From positions 1 through 64,000 of the forward strand of contig JANWUS010000024.1 of the NCBI GenBank assembly GCA_024958715.1: a stretch of DNA of 64,000 bases, read 5' to 3'. Positions 1 through 8,029 of this stretch are shown here, in pieces (positions within the stretch are counted from its first letter, which is position 1; each line of letters begins with the position of its first letter). Under the pieces are notes generated by a model. It saw nothing but the letters and a program-made list of their open reading frames with translations. It made no database searches and was not told the DNA's origin. The position numbers and the translations under genes are program-made. Source of the stretch: Cyanobium sp. FGCU52. Lineage in GTDB: Bacteria > Cyanobacteriota > Cyanobacteriia > PCC-6307 > Cyanobiaceae.

Positions 1-54
1 GTTGAAGGCAGGGATGCCGTAGCCGTTCTCGGCGGCATGGTCGAGCAGCAGCCG
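1..54 (-). pseudogene. fba: class II fructose-bisphosphate aldolase, N-terminal end, 5' disrupted
   Basis: The minus strand from position 54 down to 1 reads RLLLDHAAENGYGIPAFN, the nearly invariant N-terminal segment of cyanobacterial class II fructose-bisphosphate aldolase, a Calvin cycle and gluconeogenesis enzyme. The gene continues leftwards off the window. In the family about six residues (MALVP plus one) precede this stretch; here they are absent and the upstream sequence belongs to an insertion-sequence remnant. No ATG lies in frame upstream; a GTG at 114-112 is in frame and would replace the native N-terminus by about 20 IS-derived residues. Whether the gene is dead, restarted or a contig-edge artefact cannot be told here. 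Confidence 0.6.
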
Positions 55-133
55 ACAGGTACTGATCGCGGTCCGTGAGCTTGAAAGCAGTGCCCTACCG
101 AACGGATCGCGCACCTGGCTGAACCGCCATCGG

Positions 134-472
134 GTGTTCACCATCGGCCATGGGTTCACGCGAAACGTCAGGCGAGACCTCTTCCTCACCAGCATCAGCA
201 CCACCCCAGAAGCTCTCCTGCGCCTGGTCCGGCAGCGCTGGAGCATCGAAAATAAGTGGCACTGGGCCCGCGATGCCGAGCTCGGTGATGATGCCCATCG
301 CTTCGCCAACCGCATCGGGGCGCCGGTGTTTGCTGTCCTCCGAACGATCGTGATCAATCTGCTGCGGCTGGGCCGCTTCCGCTCCATCCGCCAGGCCCTG
401 CGGGAGCAGGCGTACGACATCCAGGAAATGCTGGCGCTGGGAGGCGTGATACGCGCCGGGAGCGCACCCTGA
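134..472 (+). pseudogene. ISAs1-family transposase, C-terminal fragment
   Basis: The 112 codons match the C-terminal third of ISAs1-family (COG5433-type) DDE transposases: RLVRQRWSIENKWHWARDAE corresponds to the family's R-x-H/R-W-x-IEN-x-HW-x-x-D block holding the last catalytic Glu, followed by the conserved '[12 protein letters not shown]' helix. The frame is open upstream to position 23 but family resemblance fades there, and the N-terminal two thirds are missing because the sequence runs into the aldolase gene. The element end is preserved just downstream. It is a dead remnant; the exact IS name is not recognised. Confidence 0.7.
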
Positions 473-493
473 TCTCACTTTTAGGCAGCCCTG
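473..493 (+). repeat. probable right terminal inverted repeat of the ISAs1-type element
   Basis: Immediately after the transposase stop the sequence ends in TTTTAGGCAGCCCTG; read inward from position 493 this is CAGGGCTGCCTAAAA. ISAs1-family ends characteristically begin CAGGG, and the distance from the stop codon (about 20 bases) is normal. The partner left end is not in the window, so the outer boundary is inferred from one end only. Confidence 0.5.
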
Positions 494-554
494 GTGTGCG
501 ATCAACTCGAGAGAGAGAAAAATGTGAATGGTCAGGTGGTTGTTGCACAAACGC

Positions 555-896
555 TCAATCGAGCGGGATCGGCCCCTTGGCGCAGATCCCGTTCCAGCAG
601 AGGCTGGTGTCGGCGGCCCAGCGGCTCTCCACATCCCGCCAGTCGCCGCCCTCCCGGCGCAGGCGCATGCGGCCGGTGCCGTCGTGCACGAACTCGAAGC
701 GCTCGCCTTCGATCACCAGCCACCAGTGCTGGCCCACCTCCTCCACCAGCATCGTGCAGGCGCGCCAGGGTCCGTTCTCCCGCCGGCATTGCAGGGGAAT
801 GGAGGCCGGTGCCGCCCACAGGGGCCCACCGCTTCCCGCCAGCAGCAGCGCCGCCCCCAGGCGCACCAGCGGGCGGCACACCTGGAACCGGGCCAT
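555..896 (-). CDS. conserved cyanobacterial secreted protein
   Basis: A 113-residue protein with an N-terminal signal peptide ([21 protein letters not shown]..., likely cleaved after AAPA near residue 28). The mature part has the pattern seen in an unnamed cyanobacterial family: '[19 protein letters not shown]', then 'YDFVHDGTG'-type text (here [11 protein letters not shown]) and the C-terminal '[17 protein letters not shown]'. The several Cys suggest disulfides in the periplasm. The open frame extends upstream to 980, but the ATG at 896 starts exactly at the signal peptide and is preferred. It lies divergent from purS. Function unknown. Confidence 0.8.
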   Translation of the reverse strand: MARFQVCRPLVRLGAALLLAGSGGPLWAAPASIPLQCRRENGPWRACTMLVEEVGQHWWLVIEGERFEFVHDGTGRMRLRREGGDWRDVESRWAADTSLCWNGICAKGPIPLD

Positions 897-988
897 GCCC
901 GCCGGAGGTGGATGCCCCTTCACGCTGGCGATCCGCCTCGGGGCTGGGGAGGTGGACTGCCAAGATTTAACAAACGCCACTCCGTCCG

Positions 989-1246
989 GTGCCCGTCTTC
1001 CACGCCCGTGTGCAGGTGTCCCTGCGCCCCTCCGTCCTCGATCCCGCCGGAGAGGCCACCCGGGCCGCCGCCGGGCGCCTGGGGGTGCATGGCGTCAAGC
1101 GGCTGCGGATCGGCAAGGCGATCGAGGTGGATCTGGAGGCCCCGGACCGGGCCACGGCCGAAGCCCAGCTCCACCTGCTCAGCGATCGGCTGCTGGCCAA
1201 TCCGGTGATCGAGAACTGGTCGCTCGAGATCAACGAGGCCGGCTGA
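989..1246 (+). CDS. purS: phosphoribosylformylglycinamidine synthase subunit PurS
   Basis: An 85-residue protein with the PurS pattern: an N-terminal strand ([20 protein letters not shown]), the central '[18 protein letters not shown]' and the C-terminal '[15 protein letters not shown]'. PurS bridges PurL and PurQ in the FGAM synthase complex of cytoplasmic purine synthesis, helping pass ammonia from PurQ to PurL. The start is a GTG at 989. purQ follows after 8 bases, so the two are surely co-transcribed; purL is not nearby. Confidence 0.95.
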   Translation: MPVFHARVQVSLRPSVLDPAGEATRAAAGRLGVHGVKRLRIGKAIEVDLEAPDRATAEAQLHLLSDRLLANPVIENWSLEINEAG

Positions 1247-1254
1247 GGACACCC

Positions 1255-1917
1255 ATGACCATCGGCATCGTCGTCTTCCCCGGCTCCAACTGCGACCGGG
1301 ACGTGCGCTGGGCCCTCGAGGGCCGCCTCGGACGCCCCACCCGCTTCCTCTGGCACGAGGAGCACGACCTCGGCGGGCTGGACGCCGTGGTGCTCCCCGG
1401 GGGCTTCAGCTACGGGGACTACCTGCGCTGCGGCGCCATCGCCCGCTTCGCCCCGGTGCTCGAGGAGGTGCGCGACTTCGCCCAGCGCGGTGGGCCGGTG
1501 CTCGGTATCTGCAACGGCTTCCAGGTGCTCACGGAGATGGGACTGCTGCCGGGAGCCCTCACCCGCAACCGCGATCTCCATTTCCTCTGTGAACCCACCG
1601 CCCTCGAGGTTCGTCCCGGCCGCTGCGGCTGGCTGGGGGCCTATGGGGAGGGCGAGCGCATCATCCTGCCGATCGCCCATGGCGAGGGGCGCTACCAGAT
1701 CGAAGCGGATGAACTGCAGCGCCTGGAGGAGCGGGGGCAGGTGGTTCTTCGCTACGCCCGCAACCCCAACGGTTCGGTGGGTGACGTGGCGGGGCTGTGC
1801 AACGAGCGCGGCAACGTGCTCGGGCTGATGCCCCATCCGGAGCGGGCCTGTGATCCGGCCACCGGTGGCACCGACGGCCAGCGCCTGCTGGCGGCGGCCC
1901 TGACGGCCTTCGCCTGA
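1255..1917 (+). CDS. purQ: phosphoribosylformylglycinamidine synthase subunit PurQ (glutaminase)
   Basis: A 220-residue class I glutamine amidotransferase that hydrolyses glutamine to give ammonia to PurL for making FGAM from FGAR. Visible features are '[10 protein letters not shown]' at the N-terminus, '[16 protein letters not shown]', the nucleophile elbow GICNGFQ with Cys86, and the catalytic His194/Glu196 pair in 'LMPHPER'. The start ATG at 1255 follows purS by 8 bases; a longer open frame upstream (from 496) is an accident of GC-rich sequence because it crosses purS in another frame. It is convergent with the peroxiredoxin gene. Confidence 0.97.
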   Translation: MTIGIVVFPGSNCDRDVRWALEGRLGRPTRFLWHEEHDLGGLDAVVLPGGFSYGDYLRCGAIARFAPVLEEVRDFAQRGGPVLGICNGFQVLTEMGLLPGALTRNRDLHFLCEPTALEVRPGRCGWLGAYGEGERIILPIAHGEGRYQIEADELQRLEERGQVVLRYARNPNGSVGDVAGLCNERGNVLGLMPHPERACDPATGGTDGQRLLAAALTAFA

Positions 1918-1948
1918 GCTTGTCCCAGAGGAAGGAGCGAGGGGCATG

Positions 1949-1972
1949 AAAAAAGGGGGCCCGTGGGCCCCC
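1949..1972 (-). terminator. rho-independent terminator of the peroxiredoxin gene
   Basis: On the minus strand, GGGGGCCC and GGGCCCCC form an 8-bp perfect stem followed by TTTTTT. It lies about 20 bases past the stop of the peroxiredoxin gene. On the plus strand there is no T-run after the stem, so it mainly serves the minus-strand gene. Confidence 0.85.
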
Positions 1973-1993
1973 TCGGCGATCCTGCGGCGGTGA

Positions 1994-2584
1994 TCAGTTG
2001 ACGGCCGCGAAGAACTCCTTGCTCTTTACGGGGTCGGGGTTCATGGTCTTCTCACCGGGCTGCCAGTTGGCGGGGCAGACCTCGTCGGGGTGGGACTGCA
2101 CGTACTGGAAGGCCTGGAGCACGCGCAGGGTCTCGTCGACGCTGCGGCCCACGGGCAGGTTGTTGATCGTGCTGTGCATGATCACACCATCGGGATCGAT
2201 GATGAACAGGCCGCGCAGCGCCACACCAGCCTCCTCGTCGAGCACCTCATAGGCGCGGGCAATCTCCTTCTTGAGGTCGGCCACGAGGGGATAGGCGATG
2301 TCGCCGAGGCCGCCGCTCTTGCGGTCGGTCTGCACCCAGGCGAGGTGGCTGAACTGGCTGTCGACCGACACGCCCAGCACCTCGGTGTTGCGGCTGGTGA
2401 AATCGGCGTAGCGATCACTGAAGGCCGTGATCTCGGTGGGGCAGACGAAGGTGAAGTCCAGCGGGTAGAAGAACAGCACCACGTACTTGCCGCTGTAGTG
2501 GGAGAGGGTGATCTCCTTGAATTCCTGGTCCACCACGGCCGTGGCGGTGAAGTCGGGGGCAGGCAGACCAACGAGCCTGGACAT
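1994..2584 (-). CDS. 2-Cys peroxiredoxin
   Basis: A 196-residue typical 2-Cys peroxiredoxin (AhpC/TSA family) that reduces hydrogen peroxide and organic peroxides using thioredoxin. The peroxidatic Cys48 sits in '[13 protein letters not shown]', and the resolving Cys170 in '[11 protein letters not shown]' near the C-terminus. '[15 protein letters not shown]' and '[16 protein letters not shown]' are further family signatures. The length is normal and the C-terminal extension typical of overoxidation-sensitive enzymes is present. It is monocistronic with its own terminator, and divergent from the small conserved gene at 2767. Confidence 0.97.
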   Translation of the reverse strand: MSRLVGLPAPDFTATAVVDQEFKEITLSHYSGKYVVLFFYPLDFTFVCPTEITAFSDRYADFTSRNTEVLGVSVDSQFSHLAWVQTDRKSGGLGDIAYPLVADLKKEIARAYEVLDEEAGVALRGLFIIDPDGVIMHSTINNLPVGRSVDETLRVLQAFQYVQSHPDEVCPANWQPGEKTMNPDPVKSKEFFAAVN

Positions 2585-2766
2585 CGTGGAGAAAGGAACG
2601 ACGGATGCGGTGGCAACGGGAAGGGCCGACCGGCCTTGAGCGAATCAGCCTTGAGCGAAGTCGTACCGACTTCTAGTTGCACCATGACAACCTATCACGG
2701 ATTGCAACGGAGCGTGGGTCGCCGGGGCCATAGGCTGCTTCCAAACTCCACAGCTTGAAGGCATCC

Positions 2767-3159
2767 ATGGGCTGGGACCCGGTCGTCCTGCGCAAATACA
2801 GCACCACGGGCCATTTCCGACTGCTCAACCAGGTGCGATCCGAACTGCGGGGCAATCCCCTCATCCGCCCCAAGGCTGGCGAGACCGTGGGTGCCGCCAA
2901 CCGCAGCCGCAGCCTGATCCGGGCCCTCGAGGTGCGCGCGTCCGCCGGAGCCGGAGCCCGCTCCCGCCGGGCGGCCCCCTCGGTCGTGGTCACCACCGCC
3001 GCTTCCCTCGCCGCCGCCACACCGCCGCCGCCCCCGTCGCTGCCGCCCCTGCCCAGCGCCGCGTCCTCCGATGCCGGGTTCAGCAACGGCGCGGACAGCG
3101 GCTTCGACAACGGTGCCAACACGTTCCGCGATCGCCTGAACGCGATCGACATGCGCTGA
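2767..3159 (+). CDS. conserved cyanobacterial protein, N-terminal GWDPVVLRKYSTTGHFRLLNQ motif
   Basis: A 130-residue protein whose first about 35 residues (MGWDPVVLRKYSTTGHFRLL, then NQVRSELRGNPL) are strongly patterned and recognisable as a family found across cyanobacteria. The rest is low-complexity: basic and Ala-rich, then a Pro stretch, then Ser/Asn/Gly. The ATG at 2767 is chosen over the in-frame TTG at 2755 because conservation begins there. It lies divergent from the peroxiredoxin gene and upstream of glutathione reductase. Function unknown. Confidence 0.75.
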   Translation: MGWDPVVLRKYSTTGHFRLLNQVRSELRGNPLIRPKAGETVGAANRSRSLIRALEVRASAGAGARSRRAAPSVVVTTAASLAAATPPPPPSLPPLPSAASSDAGFSNGADSGFDNGANTFRDRLNAIDMR

Positions 3160-3197
3160 TCCGTCGCTGACGGCGCTTCCTCCCCTGCCCATCACCC

Positions 3198-4559
3198 ATG
3201 GCCGATCGCTTCGATCTCATCGTGCTGGGGGCCGGCTCCGGCGGCCTGGCCGCCGCCAAGCGCGCCGCCTCCCATGGCGCCCGCGTGGCGATCGTGGAGG
3301 GGGATCGGGTGGGGGGCACCTGCGTGATCCGGGGCTGCGTGCCCAAGAAGCTGCTGGTGTACGGCTCGGCCTATCGTGACCTGCTGGCCGATGCCGCCAG
3401 CTACGGCTGGCAGATCGGGCCGGTCCATCACGATCCGGCACTCCTGCTGGCGGCGGTGCGCGCCGAGGTGGATCGCCTCAACCGCCTGCACATCAACCTG
3501 CTGGAGAAGGCGGGCGTGGAGCTGGTGCGGGGCTGGGGCCGCTTCAGCGGCCCCGATGCCGTGGCGGTGACCGCGGCCGATGGCCAGCAGCGTCAGCTCA
3601 CGGCCGAGCGCATCCTGATCGCGGTGGGCGGCCGTCCCCAGCGTCCGGACATCCACGGCGCCGAGCTGGCCTGGGTGAGCGATGACATGTTCCTGCTGGA
3701 GCGGCTGCCCGAGCACGTGGTGGTGGTGGGGGCCGGCTTCATCGCCTGCGAGTTCGCCGGCATCCTCCACGGTCTGGGGGTCAAGGTGACCCAGCTGGTG
3801 CGGCGCGATCGGCTGCTGCGGGAATTCGATGGTGAAGCGGCCGAAGCCGTGCGGGAGGCGATGGCGGCCGACGGCATCGGGATCCGCTTCGGTTGCCGGC
3901 CGCGTTCGATCACCGGCAGCACCCCGGGAGACCTGGTGGTGGCCCTCGACGACGGCGACACGATCGACTGCGGCGGCGTGCTGCTGGCCACAGGTCGCCG
4001 CCCCTTTCTGGAGGGCCTCGCCCTCGAGGCCGCGGGCGTCGCCGTTGAGGACGGCCGCATTCCGGTGGATGCCGACCAGACCACCAACGTGCCCACCATC
4101 TTTGCGGTGGGCGATGTGACCGATCGGATCTGCCTCACCCCCGTGGCGGTCGATGAGGGGCGGGCCTTCGCCGACACGGTGTATGGCGGCAAGCCCCGGC
4201 GGGTGAACCACGATCTGGTGGCCTCGGCGGTGTTCTCCCAGCCCGAGCTGGCGGGGGTGGGCCTCACCGAGGAGCAGGCGATCGAGCGCCACGGCAGCGA
4301 GGCCATCCGCGTGCACCGCGCCCGCTTCCGGCCGATGAGCAGGGCCCTGCCCGCCCGGGGGCCCCGGGTGCTGCTGAAGCTGATCGTGGAGAAGCAGGGG
4401 GGGCGCGTGCTCGGCTGCCACATGGTGGGGGAGCACGCGGCCGAGATCATTCAGATGGCCGCGATCGCCATCGGCATGGGGGCCACCAAGGCCGATTTCG
4501 ATCGCACCATGGCCCTGCACCCCACCCTGGCGGAGGAGTTCGTGACCCTGCCCAACTAG
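3198..4559 (+). CDS. gor: glutathione-disulfide reductase
   Basis: A 453-residue FAD-dependent NADPH oxidoreductase that regenerates reduced glutathione in the cytoplasm. The order of motifs is standard: FAD Rossmann 'LGAGSGGLAAAKRA' (10-23), redox-active disulfide Cys42-x4-Cys47 in GGTCVIRGCVPKKLL, NADPH-binding 'VVVGAGFIACEFAG' with following Arg residues (RRDR) that favour NADPH, FAD-binding 'TIFAVGDVTD', and the C-terminal 'ALHPTLAEEFVTL' with the catalytic His and Glu. It lies close to another peroxide-defence gene (2-Cys peroxiredoxin). It is convergent with the porin gene, with only 10 bases between stops. Confidence 0.95.
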   Translation: MADRFDLIVLGAGSGGLAAAKRAASHGARVAIVEGDRVGGTCVIRGCVPKKLLVYGSAYRDLLADAASYGWQIGPVHHDPALLLAAVRAEVDRLNRLHINLLEKAGVELVRGWGRFSGPDAVAVTAADGQQRQLTAERILIAVGGRPQRPDIHGAELAWVSDDMFLLERLPEHVVVVGAGFIACEFAGILHGLGVKVTQLVRRDRLLREFDGEAAEAVREAMAADGIGIRFGCRPRSITGSTPGDLVVALDDGDTIDCGGVLLATGRRPFLEGLALEAAGVAVEDGRIPVDADQTTNVPTIFAVGDVTDRICLTPVAVDEGRAFADTVYGGKPRRVNHDLVASAVFSQPELAGVGLTEEQAIERHGSEAIRVHRARFRPMSRALPARGPRVLLKLIVEKQGGRVLGCHMVGEHAAEIIQMAAIAIGMGATKADFDRTMALHPTLAEEFVTLPN

Positions 4560-4569
4560 ACGGGGCGGA

Positions 4570-6324
4570 TCAGAAGCGGAAGCTCGTCTTGATCAGGGCG
4601 CCGAGGTTGGTGAAGCTGCGCCCCTCCCCTTTCTGCAGCTGGCCCAGGGGGGCGCTGAGATAGAAGACCGCCGGGGTGACGCTGATCTGATCGCTGATCT
4701 GCAGGCGGTACCAGGCCTCCCATACGTAGCTGCCGTCGTTGGCGCCGGGTCCCACGCGCAGGCCGTCGGGAAGGGTGAGCCGGCCGGGCAGGCGGGTCAC
4801 GAAGGTGGGCTGGCCCACCGCCATCCCCAGGGTGTTGCCCCTGATCAGCATGTCGTCCCATTGGAGGCCCACGAACCACGACTGGGTCTGCACGCCGGAC
4901 AGACCGGGGAGCAGCGCGTTGCCGGTGCCGGTGTTGATCCCCCAGCCGGCGCTGATCGAGGGGATCCAGCCGCTGGAGGCCGGCTGCCAGTAGCCGCTGA
5001 GGGCGAACGAATTGGTGTTCTCGAGCAAGGCCAGCAGGGCGGCCAGTTCGGTGGCATCGCCGCCGTAGACATTGCCGAAGAAGCGGGAGGTGGTGGTGTA
5101 GGCAAGGGCCAGGCCGAACTGGTCCTCGGCATAGCCGAGCTGCAGCGTGGCCGTCTGGGCGGAGGTGGGGTTGCCGATGCCGCCGCCGCATTCGGGGCTG
5201 ATGTCGGAGGCGAGGTTGCAGCCGGGCTGCAGGGAAGTCACCGCCGCATCGGCATTGGCGGAGATGTACTGGGCCGTGAGGCTGATGTTGCCGCTCTTGA
5301 AGGTGAGGCCGCCGCCGGCGCCCAGGTTGGAGTTGTAGGTGCCGGGAGCGCCCGCATAGGTGAGCACGTCGAGGATGGTCTCGGCCGGATACAGGCTGGG
5401 AATGATCCCGAGCATGTCGTCCTGTCGGACCCTGCCTCCCACCGTGGCGGTGAGGGAGGAGCCGAGCGGGAACTGGTAGAAGAGGCGATCGATCGCCACC
5501 ACGCCGCCGCAGTCGCTCGGCAGCCCGCAGTCCTGCTCGAAGGCGATCTCCATCTCGTTGGGCAGCACCCCGTTGCCGAAGGCGGAGGTGGCGAAGTTGC
5601 CCGCCCGCAGCCGGGTGCGCAGCAGATCCTTGCCGCTGAAGCTGGTGTCGAAGTCGAGGTGAATGTCGTAGGTGAAGGTGGTGCCCCCCTCCAGCGACTG
5701 GAAGGCCTGCCGCAGGCCGGTGTTGCTGCCGCCAAAGGCGTTGCCCCCCACTACGAAGGTCACCTGGCCGCCCAGGCGGGTGGTGGTGGAGAAGCCCCTG
5801 GCCTCCAGGCTGAGCGTGCGGGCCTCGAGCCCGTCCACCCGGGCCCGCAGGCGTGCCAGCTCCGGCTCCAGTTCGCTCAGAAGTCTCTGAGCCTCGTCGG
5901 TGAAGGCATCGATCCGATCCAGACAGGCCAGCAGCAGGGCGGCGGCCTCAAAGCGGCTGATCGAACGCTGCCCCGCGAAAGCCCCACCCGGGACACCGGC
6001 CACGCAGACGTAGCGCTGGCTGAGATCGATCAACGCCTGGTAGGCCCAGTCCTGGGGTTGGAGATCGCTGAAGCCGCTGAGGGGCCCCAGCGGCTCTCGC
6101 TCCGCGGCCCCTGCCGGCGCTGGGGGCAGGCCGAGACCCATCGCCGCGGTCATGGCCAGGACGACGAGGGGTGCGGCTCCTCCCGGGGAGTTGTGCAACA
6201 GGGAGAAGCGGGGGGGCACGGGGGCGGGGCGGCGGAACCACCCGGGATAGCGGTCGGCCCCTCGTACTCGCAGCGCGAGGGCTGCGTCAACAGACCCGAT
6301 CCGACGCCTGGTTGCGACCTCCAT
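4570..6324 (-). CDS. SLH-domain, OprB-type outer membrane porin (iron-uptake porin family)
   Basis: A long secreted beta-barrel protein. After a hydrophobic signal segment (AAPLVVLAMTAAMGLGL) comes an S-layer homology domain (FSDLQPQDWAYQALIDL through SRFEAAALLLACLDRI) that binds peptidoglycan. A short coiled coil follows (ELEPELARLRARVDGLEAR), and then a carboxylate-selective/OprB-like barrel ending in Phe (TSFRF). This is the standard major-porin architecture of cyanobacteria. The true start is uncertain: the ATG at 6324 is used here, but the ATG at 6153 or a TTG near 6198 would give a shorter, more usual signal peptide. It is divergent from the KaiB-like gene. Confidence 0.85.
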   Translation of the reverse strand: MEVATRRRIGSVDAALALRVRGADRYPGWFRRPAPVPPRFSLLHNSPGGAAPLVVLAMTAAMGLGLPPAPAGAAEREPLGPLSGFSDLQPQDWAYQALIDLSQRYVCVAGVPGGAFAGQRSISRFEAAALLLACLDRIDAFTDEAQRLLSELEPELARLRARVDGLEARTLSLEARGFSTTTRLGGQVTFVVGGNAFGGSNTGLRQAFQSLEGGTTFTYDIHLDFDTSFSGKDLLRTRLRAGNFATSAFGNGVLPNEMEIAFEQDCGLPSDCGGVVAIDRLFYQFPLGSSLTATVGGRVRQDDMLGIIPSLYPAETILDVLTYAGAPGTYNSNLGAGGGLTFKSGNISLTAQYISANADAAVTSLQPGCNLASDISPECGGGIGNPTSAQTATLQLGYAEDQFGLALAYTTTSRFFGNVYGGDATELAALLALLENTNSFALSGYWQPASSGWIPSISAGWGINTGTGNALLPGLSGVQTQSWFVGLQWDDMLIRGNTLGMAVGQPTFVTRLPGRLTLPDGLRVGPGANDGSYVWEAWYRLQISDQISVTPAVFYLSAPLGQLQKGEGRSFTNLGALIKTSFRF

Positions 6325-6437
6325 CACACCCTGCGGCTGCGGACGCGATGGCTGGCTGAGGTGACGACAGGCCTTTCGTATGGCCGGAAGGCCGGCGGCA
6401 GGCCCAGAATTCCGAAGTCCCCACCAGGCGCTGCCCC

Positions 6438-6815
6438 ATGCCCTCACCGATGCCGGATCGGGATCCGCCAGGTGAGGACGAGCGCTGGGATCTGACCCTC
6501 TATGTGATCCGGGGTTCGATCCTCTCCAGCAATGCCATCGCCACCATCCGACGACTGTGCAGCAACGAACTCGCCGGCCGCTCCGATCTGCACATCGTGG
6601 ACATCCACCAGCATCCCGAGGCGCTCGAGGCCGATGGCATCCTGGCGGTTCCGAGCCTGGTGAAGCGCCGGCCGGCTCCCCGTCGCCTGATCGTGGGCGA
6701 TCTGAGCTCGGAGGACAGGGTGCGCGAGGCGCTCAGCCTGCCTCCGGGCCGAGCGCTGCCCCAACAGCAGAAAGCCGCCGAAGCGGGGCATGCCGATGGC
6801 TCGGGGGAGACCTGA
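6438..6815 (+). CDS. KaiB-like thioredoxin-fold protein (KaiB paralogue)
   Basis: A 125-residue protein with a KaiB domain at about 16-100: LTLYVIRGSILSSNAIATIR aligns with the first strand and helix of KaiB, 'LHIVDIHQHPEALEADGILAVPSLVKR' with the [22 protein letters not shown] block, and 'RRLIVGDLSSEDRVREAL' with RRIIGDLSNREKVL. No kaiA or kaiC is adjacent, so it may be a KaiB2/3-type paralogue rather than the clock subunit. Its last nine codons lie inside the tRNA-derived repeat at 6794-6841, so the present C-terminus may have been rewritten by the island insertion. Confidence 0.8.
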   Translation: MPSPMPDRDPPGEDERWDLTLYVIRGSILSSNAIATIRRLCSNELAGRSDLHIVDIHQHPEALEADGILAVPSLVKRRPAPRRLIVGDLSSEDRVREALSLPPGRALPQQQKAAEAGHADGSGET

Positions 6816-6841
6816 ACTCCCGACCTCGGGGTGATGGCTCC
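6794..6841 (-). repeat. 3'-half tRNA-Met copy, distal attachment-site-like repeat
   Basis: The stretch starting CGATGGCTCGGGGGAGACC matches the 3' half of the tRNA-Met at 11191-11263 at 37 of the first 39 positions and in the same orientation. It includes acceptor 3' strand, T-arm, variable loop and a degraded anticodon arm. The D-arm and 5' acceptor strand are missing, so it is not a tRNA gene. A direct repeat of a tRNA 3' end is the usual footprint of a site-specific integrative element. The stop codon of the KaiB-like gene lies inside it. Confidence 0.75.
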
Positions 6842-7144
6842 CCGGAAAAACACCCAAAAGCGTTGCTGCGGCTGGCCCGTCTTCAGAACGTTCACTTTCT
6901 GGTTCATCTGTTGACGCCTTTTCGGGCGTGACCGGGTCCTTCCCGAGGGCCTGAGCAGCACAGCCCGAAGCATGCGGCTGTTCTGCTCAGGCCACACGTT
7001 TCGGCGGGTCGAGGGGCCCGCCCTGGTGTCCTGTTGGTCGGGGCAGGCCTCCGGGGGGACGATGTAAGGGCTCCAGAAGTGACGCGTTGAGGCAGGCAGG
7101 CGGGCTGATCGGTCGCTTCCATGGGCTTTGGCACTGCGGCGGGA
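6842..7144. other. non-coding stretch at left edge of island
   Basis: About 300 bases without a recognisable gene. Open frames here, such as a minus-strand frame at 6904-7167, show no family resemblance and no convincing start. No terminator hairpin with a T-run was found after the KaiB-like gene. Confidence 0.5.
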
Positions 7145-7330
7145 TCACTCCGCCCCCGCCTCCTCATCGAGAGCGAACACCCGCCGCAGCGCCTGCTCCT
7201 AGGCGGTGATGACCTGCTCCCTTCGCCGCGGGGTCAGGCCGGGATCATCCAGTGGGCGCCCGATCCGATGAAGCTCGGCGACCAGCTCGGCGCGACGCTG
7301 GGCGTACGGCTGGATCGAGGGGGAGTCCAT
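7145..7330 (-). pseudogene. small unidentified gene interrupted by an in-frame TAG
   Basis: An ATG at 7330 opens a frame reading MDSPSIQPYAQRRAELVAEL, continuing HRIGRPLDDPGLTPRRREQVITA, then a TAG at 7201-7199. The same frame carries on past the stop as EQALRRVFALDEEAGAE and ends at a TGA at 7147-7145. The text on both sides is charged, helical and protein-like, so one CAG-to-TAG change in a 61-codon gene is the simplest reading. The family is not recognised. It sits just upstream of, and divergent from, the metallothionein gene. Confidence 0.35.
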
Positions 7331-7536
7331 GCTTGGGGACCTGCAGGCTGTCTGTCCTCCGGTTCGAGGGCATCCCTCTGATGGGGGGCCCATTTCCCCT
7401 GCACAGGCCATGCATGGCGTTCTTGGGAGGCAGTGGAGCCCCTGCACGGCCTACGCAAAACACCGCCTGGCTTGGGCGGCACTGGCAGAGCGGGGTTCAA
7501 CGGTGTTACTGCACAGACAGTTGTGATGCACCCACC

Positions 7537-7710
7537 ATGGCTCCAACCCCCTGTGCCTGCCCCCGTTGCAGTTGTGTGGTCGCCCCTGACAAGGCCGTGA
7601 TCCGCAACAACCTCTCCTATTGCTGTGTGGCCTGTGCGAACGGCCATCCGAACCATGAGCCCTGCCATGGCGAAGATCGGGGCACCTGTGGCTGCAGCTG
7701 CGGATCCTGA
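7537..7710 (+). CDS. bacterial metallothionein (SmtA/BmtA type)
   Basis: A 57-residue Cys-rich protein matching cyanobacterial SmtA in layout: 'CACPRCSC' (Cys6, 8, 11, 13), a spacer 'DKAVIRNNLSYCC' (SmtA has DPSKAIDRNGLYYC), 'CVACANGH' (Cys30, 33, His37), and a C-terminal 'CHGEDRGTCGCSC' (Cys43, 51, 53, 55). It has 11 Cys and 3 His where SmtA, as I recall it, has 9 Cys. Such proteins sequester zinc, cadmium and copper in the cytoplasm. The ATG at 7537 is chosen because Cys motifs begin right after it, though the frame is open further upstream. No smtB-type repressor gene is adjacent. Confidence 0.88.
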   Translation: MAPTPCACPRCSCVVAPDKAVIRNNLSYCCVACANGHPNHEPCHGEDRGTCGCSCGS

Positions 7711-8029
7711 GTCTTTTGCCTGCGTAGCCCGCTCAACGCACCCAAGGCGCCGCCGGGGTGGCTGATGCTCCCAGTGGCTCATCCCACCAAACCCAGAAGG
7801 TTTGGACGCTGAGACCCTTGAAGGCCACGGCCAGCAAGGGGCAGATGCCGGGTCCGGGGGCCGTTTCTGAGCAACCTCGAAGGCGCTGATCAAACATCCC
7901 GCCTGCTCGCGTTGGTGGCCCATCAGGCCTTTGCACTCCTGCACGTCCTGAGGTGATCCCTTTCGCGTCCTGGAGTCACCTGAGCACCACCACTAGCGTG
8001 CGTGTCTCCGGCGCTGGACCGCGGCACCG
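7711..8029. other. intergenic region upstream of the NRAMP gene
   Basis: About 320 bases between the metallothionein and transporter genes with no recognised gene. A hexamer inverted repeat (AGGTGA at 7951-7956, TCACCT at 7976-7981) lies 50 to 80 bases before the transporter start and could be an operator, but it is short and unsupported. No terminator was seen after the metallothionein. Confidence 0.4.

Noticed and set aside
496-1254. An N-terminal extension of PurQ from 496
   Set aside because: It crosses purS and a minus-strand gene in another frame; PurQ similarity starts at the ATG at 1255.
6794-6841. A second complete tRNA gene
   Set aside because: Only the 3' half is present; the D-arm and 5' acceptor strand are missing and the anticodon stem is degraded.
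7951-7981. AGGTGA...TCACCT inverted repeat before the NRAMP gene as a Mn/Fe regulator site
   Set aside because: Only 6 bp per arm with a long spacer and unlike the operators I know; too weak to call.
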